A DNA stretch of 13,525 bases from CAZULF01 sp964621215 (GCA_964621215.1 CAZULF010000058.1:1-13525); one strand, 5' to 3'; counted from the first letter of the stretch, positions 1 to 7,659 are shown. The notes: generated by a model from the letters alone, not told the origin. Program-made: numbers and translations.

Positions 1-2
1 GG

Positions 3-1211
3 ATTTTTACTCAAAACTTTCTTGCAGGACAAGTCGTCTACCTACCTAATGCAGTGCAATTTACAATTGGCTTTAATCCTGTAGCATTTACAGGAGCAGA
101 ACGAACACCGAATCAACGTGCGGTGGGAAATTATTTGATGGCTACAGGAGGCACGCAAGGTATCCAACAATTGATAGCTGGCATTACTACCGATGAACAA
201 TTCCAGCATGCTTTAGATCAAATCTCAGGCGCGACCTACGCGAACCAAACCATGGAAGTTGCTTATATTGGTCGATGGTTTGAAAATACAATGGCTAATC
301 GTTTTGATGTGTTTACTGATTGTGGTAACGATTTAAATCGAAGCCGCATGAATCGACCCAAAGATTATGAACATTGTGCAGGGTATAAAACACCGTGGGT
401 TGCTGCGGTGACTTCAAACGAATCGCTAGCGCCAGGAGAGGTGAGTAACTTAAAAACCAACCAAAACGCTATCGCTCTGGGTTTTGATGTGCCAGTGAGT
501 GAGGAGATAACAGCAGGTTTTGCTCTTGGTCACAGTCATTATCAGAGTAATGCCACGATTAATGAAATCGCAGAAGTCGATGGGAGCTTAAACCAAGCAG
601 GATTATATGGTCGTTACCAGCGTGGTTCTTGGTTACTTGGTGCTGCTGCGGATTTTGGGATTACCAGTGGGGTAGATGCAACCCGTCAAATTCAAGGAGC
701 AAGTGGACCGGTAGAAACTTCCGGCAATGAACAAGCCGTCTTGTTTGCGGAACAAATTAAGCTGGGTTATGAGATGGAAATAGCCAATGCGGCGATCATC
801 CGTCCTTTTGTCGGTTTCATTAACCAAAATGTTTCTAGTGATTCGTTTACCGAAGAAGGAAATGCTAGCTTCGCACTTAATGTGAACCCGAACAGTTACC
901 ACAGCGCACGAAGTCAGTTAGGCGCTTTATTTTCAACGGCTGTCATCCCCATGTTCTATCCTTATGCTAAGTTATCATGGGAACATGAATTTGCCGATCA
1001 AAACGCTTCATTTAACGCAGGTTTTGTAGGATTACCAGGTAGCTTTTACATTGTAGGCACAGAAGTAGGTCGCGATATAGGCGTCATTGATGCGGGTTTA
1101 GCCTTTGTAAAAGGCCAATGGTGGGATATTTCTGCTGCATATGAGGGGCAGTTCGCACAAAATTGGCAAGAGAATAGTGCAATGTTAAAATTAGCTGTTC
1201 ACTTGAGTTAA
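3..1211 (+). CDS. Autotransporter beta-domain protein, 5' end outside the window
   Basis: The frame is open from the first bases of the window (codons from position 3) with no stop before 1209, so this is the C-terminal 402 residues of a longer protein; the GTG at 54 is only an internal codon. The segment FTGAERTPNQRAVGNYL followed by ALDQISGATYANQT is the typical lead-in to an autotransporter barrel (T-x-NQ-x-AV, then an L-S-G-x-x-A helix). After it come alternating hydrophobic strands such as WVAAV, GFDVPVSEEITAGFALG and SWLLGAAADFG, as in the 12-strand PF03797 domain. In this family the barrel sits in the outer membrane and exports an N-terminal passenger, which is not visible here. Odd: the protein ends in VHLS rather than the usual terminal aromatic residue. 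No partner gene follows; the next gene is on the other strand. Confidence 0.85.
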   Translation: MFTQNFLAGQVVYLPNAVQFTIGFNPVAFTGAERTPNQRAVGNYLMATGGTQGIQQLIAGITTDEQFQHALDQISGATYANQTMEVAYIGRWFENTMANRFDVFTDCGNDLNRSRMNRPKDYEHCAGYKTPWVAAVTSNESLAPGEVSNLKTNQNAIALGFDVPVSEEITAGFALGHSHYQSNATINEIAEVDGSLNQAGLYGRYQRGSWLLGAAADFGITSGVDATRQIQGASGPVETSGNEQAVLFAEQIKLGYEMEIANAAIIRPFVGFINQNVSSDSFTEEGNASFALNVNPNSYHSARSQLGALFSTAVIPMFYPYAKLSWEHEFADQNASFNAGFVGLPGSFYIVGTEVGRDIGVIDAGLAFVKGQWWDISAAYEGQFAQNWQENSAMLKLAVHLS

Positions 1212-1328
1212 GTTTTTGAGGATTTTGAAGAGCTGACTGCGATAGAGTTTTAAGATGATTGGAAAACTGTTTGTAACGAAAAAACAAGTATCAGTGTTAA
1301 ATGTAGCTGGTAAAGTATCCTAATTGCT

Positions 1329-1350
1329 CCTCTCCCGCAAGTGGGAGAGG
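1329..1350. repeat. Palindromic hairpin between convergent genes (REP-like or bidirectional terminator)
   Basis: CCTCTCCC at 1329-1336 pairs perfectly with GGGAGAGG at 1343-1350 around a 6-nt loop, giving an 8-bp GC-rich stem. It lies between the stop of the autotransporter gene (1211) and the stop of the convergent outer-membrane protein gene (1364). No T-tract follows on either strand, so a classical intrinsic terminator is not fully supported. Palindromes of this CCTCTCCC type recur between genes of many gammaproteobacteria, so a REP-like dispersed repeat is equally possible. Confidence 0.5.
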
Positions 1351-1363
1351 GTCAAATAATAAC

Positions 1364-2932
1364 TTACCCAAAATGATAATTAAATCCAAACAATATAGAG
1401 CTATTGTTAGCTGTAATTTTATCTGAATTAGAAATTTGTCCACTCAAAATACTCGGGGTCACATTTGAGGTTAACAAACCATTTACGGGAGAACCAGAGT
1501 GAATCGTATTGTAGTTCGTATTTAGCACTTCAAGCTTTAACGCCATGTGTTCAGAAACATACTGCTCAACACCGAGGCCTAAGCGCAGGCCCAGCTTATA
1601 AAAGCCTTTATCATGGTAACTTGCAGAGGCGGTTCCTATTTCACCACCCAAATCTTGATTATAGACTGTGCTGCCATCGGCATCAAAGCGCCCCCATGCA
1701 GGTCCTATTTTACCATAGAGTAAAGTTGTTTTATTTAAAACAACACCGGGATTAAAGGTAATCGCAAATTCATTCTTTAAGTCTACGCTCGTTTCAAACG
1801 GGAGTAGCGTACCATTCACCGTTTCAGTGATGCCGGATTTATTGTGAATGTCTAAGTTTTGGAAATCTACATCGGCTTCGAGCCCCAAGAAAAGATGCTC
1901 TTTTAAAACTTTTCCGTAACCAATATCAATATTGCCTAAAAAAGAAGTATCCGTGAGTTTTTTATGGTTTTTAAGCGTGACATCAGATACAGGTGAAGTA
2001 TCGATAAGTAAACTGAAGGAGGTACTCTGTTTTTCTTTAAAGCGAGCTTGACTTATTCCAATATCAGCGCCAGTATAAAATCCATCAAATGGTGTAGCCC
2101 ATATTGTAGAGGCTAATGCAGCGGGTGAAGATGCGCCCAAGCGATAACTTAAACCGAGCATCACGGTATTTGTTCGTGCTTTGATTTTATCGCTCGCATA
2201 AAGGGAAGAGCCCTCGGTATCAGGGTTCAGCGCACCATTGACTAATAACGGTGTTGTATGGGTTTTTCCGGAGCTAATCTGGCCATAATTAGTATTGAGA
2301 TATTCTAGTTTAAGTGACAGGTGCTCCATAAAATAGTGTTCAATACCTAAACCTAAGCGTAATCCGGTTTTATAAGAGCCGCCCTCATGATAGTTAATTT
2401 GACCGGTTACTGGGTTTGCCGGATCGAATGCAGCCGCAAAATTTAAGTTGCCCGAACTAGAAAAACGTCCCCAAGCAGGACCAATTTTGCCATAAAGTAA
2501 GCTCGTTTTGTTGATAACAATTCCAGGATTGAATGTTAATGCTAATTCATTAGTTAGTTTTGCTTTGGTCGTCTCTTCGTGAGTAAGCGGGGTGACGGTA
2601 GTGGGCATGACATCAAATGAACTGCTGGTTTCAATATCTTCAAATTGCGCCGAGCCTTCTAAAGCTAAATAGTAATATTGTGCGAATACTTTACCAATAC
2701 CTAATTCAATACCGCCGATGATGCTACTGTCTTCATCAGACGCCTTATTGTTTTCTAAAATATTAAATGCAGGGGTATCGCCATTAATTAAATTATCACG
2801 TGTAGCTTGATTATGATCCGCTTTAATTTTAGTACCGCCGATAACTCCGGTAAGATAGGGACCATCAAAGGGTAATGCCTCAGCAGTAAATGAAAGCAAC
2901 GCCAATGCACATGTCAGCAGAGATTTATTCAT
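1364..2932 (-). CDS. Double-barrel outer-membrane protein (two tandem opacity/OmpA-like beta-barrel units)
   Basis: 522 residues from the ATG at 2932. This start is preferred over an upstream in-frame ATG at 3034 because it has a Shine-Dalgarno AAGGA and opens directly on a signal peptide (MNKSLLTCALALLSFTAEA). The mature part is two copies of one barrel unit. Unit 1 (about residues 21-266) and unit 2 (about 281-522) each begin with PFDG-[PF]-Y-x-TG and contain LLYGKIGPAWGRF (145-157 and 404-416), GLRLGLG-[IV]-E and LKLE-[YV]-LNTNY, and they end in LGLSYRLG and FGFNYHFG. Such units (OMP_b-brl / porin-family) normally occur singly in proteins of 200-280 residues as 8-strand barrels, so this looks like an in-frame gene duplication. 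Role beyond outer-membrane surface exposure is unknown. It is divergent from the ankyrin gene and has its own likely promoter at 3006-3034. Confidence 0.85.
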   Translation of the reverse strand: MNKSLLTCALALLSFTAEALPFDGPYLTGVIGGTKIKADHNQATRDNLINGDTPAFNILENNKASDEDSSIIGGIELGIGKVFAQYYYLALEGSAQFEDIETSSSFDVMPTTVTPLTHEETTKAKLTNELALTFNPGIVINKTSLLYGKIGPAWGRFSSSGNLNFAAAFDPANPVTGQINYHEGGSYKTGLRLGLGIEHYFMEHLSLKLEYLNTNYGQISSGKTHTTPLLVNGALNPDTEGSSLYASDKIKARTNTVMLGLSYRLGASSPAALASTIWATPFDGFYTGADIGISQARFKEKQSTSFSLLIDTSPVSDVTLKNHKKLTDTSFLGNIDIGYGKVLKEHLFLGLEADVDFQNLDIHNKSGITETVNGTLLPFETSVDLKNEFAITFNPGVVLNKTTLLYGKIGPAWGRFDADGSTVYNQDLGGEIGTASASYHDKGFYKLGLRLGLGVEQYVSEHMALKLEVLNTNYNTIHSGSPVNGLLTSNVTPSILSGQISNSDKITANNSSILFGFNYHFG

Positions 2933-3005
2933 AATCAATTCCTTGTCATAAACTAGATTAGAGATAGCGATTAATAATCTTACAAAATATGTAACTAATG
3001 TATTG

Positions 3006-3034
3006 AATTTATTCTCTTTTGTTTGCCAAGTCAA
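3006..3034 (-). promoter_or_regulatory. Sigma70-type promoter for the double-barrel OMP gene
   Basis: On the minus strand, TTGACT (3034-3029) is followed after exactly 17 nt by TAAATT (3011-3006). The -35 matches 5 of 6 consensus bases and the -10 matches 4 of 6. It lies about 75 bp upstream of the ATG at 2932. A second, overlapping TTGACT begins 5 bp farther upstream. Confidence 0.45.
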
Positions 3035-3070
3035 GTCAAATAGATTATAAACAAATATGAATCAATATAT

Positions 3071-3104
3071 TTGACAGGGATTTTTTGATATTATTGCATA
3101 ATAT
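3071..3104 (+). promoter_or_regulatory. Possible promoter of the ankyrin gene
   Basis: A perfect TTGACA at 3071-3076 lies 65 bp upstream of the ATG. The best -10 match, TAATAT at 3099-3104, is 22 nt away, too far for a canonical pair, but it is preceded by TG at 3095-3096 and could work as an extended -10. Read this as promoter-like AT-rich sequence, not a firm call. Confidence 0.3.
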
Positions 3105-3141
3105 AGATATTGGTTGATATAGCAGACCTTGGAGGCAAAAA

Positions 3142-5451
3142 ATGAAGCTTACTGATATAGAAGACGCAATTATTGCAGTAAGCGGTAATAATAATGATGA
3201 CATCAAATTAAAACGCTTATTAAAAGAAAATCCGGGCGTCAACTTAAATTATGTAGATGATACTGGATATTCACCGCTCATATTGGCATCTGAATTTGGC
3301 CATGTAGATATTATGCGAATCTTAATTAAGTATAAAGCCGATGTGAATTATTTTGATAATACTCCACACTCCACAAATCAAACACCGCTTATCGCAGCTT
3401 CAATTGAAGGACATTATAAAGCGATTGAATTATTGTTACATTCTAAAGCAAACCCAGATCTTAGCGGTGGTGATTGTGACAAAGCCATTGCTTTGGCGGC
3501 TCAAAATTTCCATGCTGATGTCGTCAGGTTATTAGCAGAAAGTAACGCGAATGTGAATGCAACAATAATAAATTCCACAACCATGTATTCAGAAGAAATA
3601 CTTAATGGAAAAAAAATCTTAAAAGACATAGGTCCAAGTTTAAAAACGCCACTACATTTTGCTGCTGAGGAGGGCGATACTGACACAATACGCGTTTTAT
3701 TGAAGCACGATGCTGATCCTCAAGCAAAAGATTATGCTGGACGAACTCCGTTAGATAGCGCACGTGCAAATGCGCGCGCTGAAAGCATCACTGTGTTAAG
3801 TGATTTCCATGATAAAAAAGCAACAAACTCAACGCCAATTAAAACAAGTAAAATTTTAAAACATATTCTTAATGGTGCCTCTGTCGAAAAGATTAAGAAA
3901 AAAATTCAGGCTGGATATTCTAAAGTTCCTCTCTTTAAACCGCTTAACGAATTAAAAAATAAAACCTTATTCGAATATTTAGTTAAGTTTGGTAAATTAA
4001 AGAAATGGACTTTAAAAGATTTTATTAAAGCTAATGCTGTCGATTTGGAAGAAAAAAACGGTGAATTCCTAACCCTTGTTCAGTTGTTTATTAAAAAAAA
4101 TGATGTTTTAAAAGTAAGAATGTTATTATTTCTTGGCGCAAAATTAAGTGAAAGCGATCTTGCTTTTGCTGAAGGTCGAGAGATAAAAAAATTTTTAAAG
4201 TATCGCCCCGGCAGCGATGAATGTAGTATTTTTGAATTTTGTTCTAAACGACATAGAGAGAGCGATTATCTTCATAACGCAAGAGCATTGCTACGCGACC
4301 AAGCGGATACAACTGACAACACGAGTAGTGATGTTGAAAGCATGAGCAGTGATTCTTTATCTGAAGAGGAAGAGATCAAGCTTAATGATTTCAGAACTAA
4401 AAATATAAAAAAATACAACAAAAAACATAGCGAATTTTTACAAGATAACCAATTATGTCTTGTTGCTGCTAGAGGAGTACATTTTTCTCCGAAATATTTT
4501 ACTGAAGAAGCCTGCGAAAAAGTAAAAAAACATAAAAGAGAGCATCATATTACCTATAGTCAGTCCACGTTATTTGATGCCGGTTATAAGGCTGATGATG
4601 AAGTTTCAGAAGATGATAAGCGGATAGTGGCGCGCCATAAGCATAATGTTAAATTTATTAACACATTAAAAGACAAAGACGATCATAAAGAAAAAAACAT
4701 CAAAGGACATGCTCCAGCAGCTACAAGAAACGATAAAGAATTTGAAAATTTGTATTATCGCTTTATGCAAGTTTATATTAATAGCTACCATACGCTTTTT
4801 AATATAGGATCTATTAAAATTGATTTTGGGTTTGATTCATTAAACAACCCCTTGATTTCTGCAAGCTGGAATGTTAAAAAAGCGGCAATGTACGCCAGTG
4901 GTTTTCGATTTGAATGGGAAAAGAGAAAACTACGCAAAGATCCTCATTATCGCCGTTTTACAGGTAAACCAAAGCATCCTAATCTAGGATATATCGATCT
5001 TTATATTTTCGATGTTGCTTATGTTAGAGAGCAAGGATTTGATCGACAGATTATGTGTGCGGAAGGGCACATCAAGCTAAGCGCCTATTATAGAGCAGAA
5101 GCTGAAATTATTTTCAATTCAATGATTTCAAAAGAATATCATCTCCGTCGATGTATTATTGGCTTACCTTCTTTTGATAAATCATATAAAGGGAACAAAA
5201 ATTATTTTGCGCACTATGGAATTACAAGCAAAGAATTATATATAACTCATAAGGAAAATATACAAGGGTTACGGTCAAAAAAAGACGACAAATATAAGAA
5301 GGTTATAAATTCACTGACGGAGAGCACTGCAAATGCCCAAGCAGAAATAATAGAGAAAACAACACATTGTCGTTTATTTAGATCTAAAAAACCAAAAGTA
5401 ATAGTCTACGATCATGGTTCTAAGCTAAAAGCAATGCCGTTTAAAATTTAA
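3142..5451 (+). CDS. Ankyrin-repeat protein with a C-terminal ADP-ribosyltransferase-like region; candidate secreted effector
   Basis: 769 residues; the start is fixed by GGAGG at 3131-3135, six bases before the ATG. There is no signal peptide or membrane segment. Ankyrin repeats run from about residue 41 to 220: units near 41-73 (TGYSPLILASEFGHVDIMRI), 77-109 (TPLIAASIEG), 111-143 and 166-198 (TPLHFAAEEG), then a degenerate one (RTPLDSARANARAES). A charged helical middle follows (230-430), with an acidic/serine stretch at 390-412. The C-terminal 330 residues contain R444 in LVAARGVHFS, ISAS at 572-575 followed by a helix (VKKAAMYASG), and AEAEIIF with E653 and E655. This R...S-x-S...E-x-E order is the signature layout of the arginine/R-S-E class of ADP-ribosyltransferases. 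The ankyrin assignment is firm; the ART idea is inference without a structure. Ankyrin proteins of this kind in Legionella and Coxiella are often type IV secreted effectors. The codons are AT-rich and lysine-heavy. A convergent LRR gene follows 52 bp downstream. Confidence 0.85.
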   Translation: MKLTDIEDAIIAVSGNNNDDIKLKRLLKENPGVNLNYVDDTGYSPLILASEFGHVDIMRILIKYKADVNYFDNTPHSTNQTPLIAASIEGHYKAIELLLHSKANPDLSGGDCDKAIALAAQNFHADVVRLLAESNANVNATIINSTTMYSEEILNGKKILKDIGPSLKTPLHFAAEEGDTDTIRVLLKHDADPQAKDYAGRTPLDSARANARAESITVLSDFHDKKATNSTPIKTSKILKHILNGASVEKIKKKIQAGYSKVPLFKPLNELKNKTLFEYLVKFGKLKKWTLKDFIKANAVDLEEKNGEFLTLVQLFIKKNDVLKVRMLLFLGAKLSESDLAFAEGREIKKFLKYRPGSDECSIFEFCSKRHRESDYLHNARALLRDQADTTDNTSSDVESMSSDSLSEEEEIKLNDFRTKNIKKYNKKHSEFLQDNQLCLVAARGVHFSPKYFTEEACEKVKKHKREHHITYSQSTLFDAGYKADDEVSEDDKRIVARHKHNVKFINTLKDKDDHKEKNIKGHAPAATRNDKEFENLYYRFMQVYINSYHTLFNIGSIKIDFGFDSLNNPLISASWNVKKAAMYASGFRFEWEKRKLRKDPHYRRFTGKPKHPNLGYIDLYIFDVAYVREQGFDRQIMCAEGHIKLSAYYRAEAEIIFNSMISKEYHLRRCIIGLPSFDKSYKGNKNYFAHYGITSKELYITHKENIQGLRSKKDDKYKKVINSLTESTANAQAEIIEKTTHCRLFRSKKPKVIVYDHGSKLKAMPFKI

Positions 5452-5503
5452 GTTAGTAGCTCGCATATCGTTTTACAGTTTTAAGTGCCATCAGAAGTTT
5501 AAG

Positions 5504-6433
5504 CTAGATTCTTTTAGCGAGAGAAAACTCTGGCCAGTCTACTTCCTCGATTGCACGCTTCGATTGAACCAGTGGTTGTTTTTTCTGGCGAGCTTCTACT
5601 GAACTAAAAAATGAGAGCTGTGGAGAGTCTAGTATATTTGGTTGTTCCCCGAGTAGGAACTCTTCTTCCAACCCAAAAAATTCTGGCACCAAATCAAGTG
5701 TATTGGAGACAGCTGAGCTTGTCTTTTCTCTGCAGTTGGAATCCTCTTCCTCTGCGGGTAAATCTAGGATAAATAATGAAGATCTCTCTCGGCTGCAAGT
5801 AGTCGCGCTAAGCCTATTGGTTGATGAACTCGACGATGAAGACTCGTCAATAACCACATAACTTTTACGAAATAATTCTTGACTTGATGCCGACTTTTTT
5901 TTATTGCGGTCTAATAAATTTTTGATCTCTTCATACTCAGGACTTGTTGTTATATCTGTACGGTTATCGCTATAGATAAAAAATATGATTTCTTCTATAG
6001 TCTGATTCTCCTGCAATGCATCTTTTATGCTAGGAAGTTTTTTCTTTATCTCTTCAGACGATATATTAATAGATTTTAATTGGTGATTATTTTTAATAAT
6101 ATCGCAAACAAGATTTACATAATATATATATTTAAAACTTTTAAAATGCACTAATTCCAGGCATTCCAATGAGGTGTTGTTTTGTATAGCGTTGAATAGT
6201 TCTCGCGTTTCTTGCTTCCTAATACCCGTTGCATAACTGAGATCCAGTTTTTTCAATGTGGTGCTACTGCATATAGCCTTAATTAAACATCTAAGATTGT
6301 TTTTTACTTTGGTGAAATCTGCGGAATTTAACTTTAGAATAACTATGTTATCCGACTTTTGAAGAGTCTCAATTATTGCTTGGATATCTACAGAGGATAA
6401 AGTTTTCCCGCTATAGTTTAAAGTTTTATACAT
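5504..6433 (-). CDS. Leucine-rich-repeat protein (RNase-inhibitor type), candidate effector
   Basis: 309 residues; ATG at 6433 with GGAGG about 10 nt upstream. The N-terminal half carries irregular leucine-rich repeats of about 28 residues: IVILKLNSADF (30-40), LKKLDLSYATG (60-70), LECLELVHF (89-97), LKSINIS (119-125) and IEEIIFF (146-152). Each is followed by an amphipathic helix such as TRELFNAIQNN, the pattern of RNase-inhibitor-like LRRs that bind proteins. Residues about 180-309 have no recognisable fold: a seven-serine run at 198-204, then acidic, probably disordered sequence ending in SLAKRI. No signal peptide. Family knowledge suggests a protein-protein interaction role, and in intracellular bacteria such LRR proteins are often host-directed. 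It converges with the ankyrin gene, so the two are not an operon. Confidence 0.75.
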   Translation of the reverse strand: MYKTLNYSGKTLSSVDIQAIIETLQKSDNIVILKLNSADFTKVKNNLRCLIKAICSSTTLKKLDLSYATGIRKQETRELFNAIQNNTSLECLELVHFKSFKYIYYVNLVCDIIKNNHQLKSINISSEEIKKKLPSIKDALQENQTIEEIIFFIYSDNRTDITTSPEYEEIKNLLDRNKKKSASSQELFRKSYVVIDESSSSSSSTNRLSATTCSRERSSLFILDLPAEEEDSNCREKTSSAVSNTLDLVPEFFGLEEEFLLGEQPNILDSPQLSFFSSVEARQKKQPLVQSKRAIEEVDWPEFSLAKRI

Positions 6434-6454
6434 AGATTTTTATCCTCCGTCATT

Positions 6455-6483
6455 ATTATAAGGTGAATATTTCTTTATTTATC
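6455..6483 (-). promoter_or_regulatory. Possible promoter of the LRR gene
   Basis: On the minus strand a perfect TATAAT lies at 6460-6455, with a weak -35 candidate GATAAA at 6483-6478 (17-nt spacer). Transcription would start only about 15 nt before the ATG at 6433, just upstream of the GGAGG ribosome binding site. The -35 is poor, so confidence is low. Confidence 0.35.
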
Positions 6484-6560
6484 GATAGGATAACAGAAAA
6501 TTATTAAGATGTACTAGCCCCCATTAAAACCGATCCACTTAGTCGAGTTAACTTATATAG

Positions 6561-6695
6561 AAACCGATACGGGGGAAGCGACAAGGACAGCGCTCAATTC
6601 GGTTGAATAAAGCGTATCGAGCTATTTATATTATCGATGAAAGTGCTGCAATTCATTTTGTTGAAATTATTGAGGTAAATAAACATGAGTACTAA
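6561..6695 (+). pseudogene. C-terminal remnant of a RelE/ParE-family toxin
   Basis: In this frame 44 codons run from AAA at 6561 to TAA at 6693-6695, directly after an in-frame TAG at 6558-6560. There is no start codon, and the normal N-terminal half of about 40-50 residues is absent. The peptide contains GQRSIRLNKAYRAIYII and ends in VEIIEVNKHEY. The R-S-I-R-L, Y-R-A-I-Y and E-V-N-K-H-x-Y motifs are typical of the C-terminal half of RelE/ParE mRNA-interferase or gyrase toxins. It overlaps the start of the next frame by 11 bp, the usual coupling of toxin-first (higBA-like) operons. It should be inactive because the start and N-terminal helices are missing. Confidence 0.6.
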
Positions 6696-6900
6696 AGCTG
6701 ATCAAAAAAGTTTGCAGACTCTTCGTACATTAGAAGAAATTTCAGGTGAATCGCTTTCATTAGGTGGATTGCTGTGTGTTATTCGTGAAGGCGATGAAAT
6801 CACTCAGGTTGAAGCTGAGGGTAATGAATCCCGTATACGCCACGGGGTTAATAGCGCTTGCTCTCCCTCGGTAGATTTTGTAGTAACCACAGCAATATAA
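6685..6900 (+). pseudogene. Truncated HigA-like (XRE-type) antitoxin
   Basis: 71 codons from an ATG preceded by GAGGT at 6672-6676 (8-nt spacing). Residues 24-43 (LSLGGLLCVIREGDEITQVE) match the entry to an XRE helix-turn-helix as found in HigA-like antitoxins, where a stretch such as FGRLLRSIREGDEMTQVEF precedes the recognition helix. After TQVE the expected recognition helix (typically an F-A-x-x-L-x-I-S pattern) is missing and the remaining 28 residues are unlike the family, as if a deletion or frame change had scrambled the 3' part. It starts inside the last codons of the toxin remnant. The frame is translatable, so a short peptide may still be made, but it could not bind operator DNA in the family's manner. 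Confidence 0.55.
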
Positions 6901-6902
6901 GC

Positions 6903-7424
6903 TTAACCCAGCTCGCACTGATATTGGTCTAACTGGCCTACTTTTTCTTTAGGTACAGTACAGTGCACATGAGCTTGGCGAGGCAAATTAAGTGGCCCCT
7001 CATCCAAAAGGTATAAGTCTTTTTCAGCATCATCCAAAATAGTGGCCATGCTTTTACCTTGTTGATTTGTCAGCGGTAAATTGAATATTACACCCGTCTG
7101 ATCCGAGAGAAATATTGCACAACCCCAGCCATAAAAAACATCACATTTGATTGATTTTTCATTGCTTACTTTACAACTAGATGAGCTGTTTACTGCAGGA
7201 GCGAATGCAAAAGCATCAAAAAAGTCTTGTAATGCTAAAGCATTAAACACGCCTTCTTGGAGCCCCTCAATTCCCCAGCGCTGTCTTTCCGCTGAATATG
7301 CGTCTGACTTATCATATAGTGCTTGAGCTTGACATGTGCTATACGACGTTATTGTAGAAGCAAATGCTATAGGGCTGATGGCTAGTAAAGCACTTAATAT
7401 CAATGAATTTGACTTTATTTTCAT
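6903..7424 (-). CDS. Small secreted cysteine-rich protein, function unknown
   Basis: 173 residues; ATG at 7424 with AAGGAA 8 nt upstream. A clear Sec signal peptide (MKIKSNSLILSALLAISPIAFA, cleavage near 22/23) predicts export to the periplasm or beyond. The mature part has six cysteines (residues 31, 84, 94, 102, 155, 170), an even number that would allow three disulfides, and a short serine run (80-83). No known domain is recognised. The stop lies 2 bp from the stop of the convergent antitoxin remnant. No operon partner. Confidence 0.65.
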   Translation of the reverse strand: MKIKSNSLILSALLAISPIAFASTITSYSTCQAQALYDKSDAYSAERQRWGIEGLQEGVFNALALQDFFDAFAFAPAVNSSSSCKVSNEKSIKCDVFYGWGCAIFLSDQTGVIFNLPLTNQQGKSMATILDDAEKDLYLLDEGPLNLPRQAHVHCTVPKEKVGQLDQYQCELG

Positions 7425-7659
7425 GACATTTCCTTCTTTTGTAGAATTTAAGATGGCAATTGTACAGCTAACCGTTACGGATTGCTAGTTTTTTAAGCAA
7501 ATAGCGAGGTCAGACTCGAATGGCACTTAACTTAAGCAGTAACTATATGAAAAGTATACAAAAAACAAGTTTTCAATGATAAGCCTATAGCTTCGAAACA
7601 ATAGTTATAACGGAGAATCCTGCTTTAATGAGCATTCAGGAGGCTGTCAGGTTGTTTTT

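Noticed and set aside
633..902. Minus-strand open frame of 89 codons inside the autotransporter gene
   Set aside because: Antisense shadow of a well-supported barrel gene; no ribosome binding site and no protein-like pattern.
1084..1287. Minus-strand frame overlapping the end of the autotransporter gene
   Set aside because: Mostly antisense to a real gene, with no start signal.
1465..1755. Plus-strand frame inside the double-barrel OMP gene
   Set aside because: Antisense shadow; cysteine/histidine-rich composition typical of reversed barrel codons.
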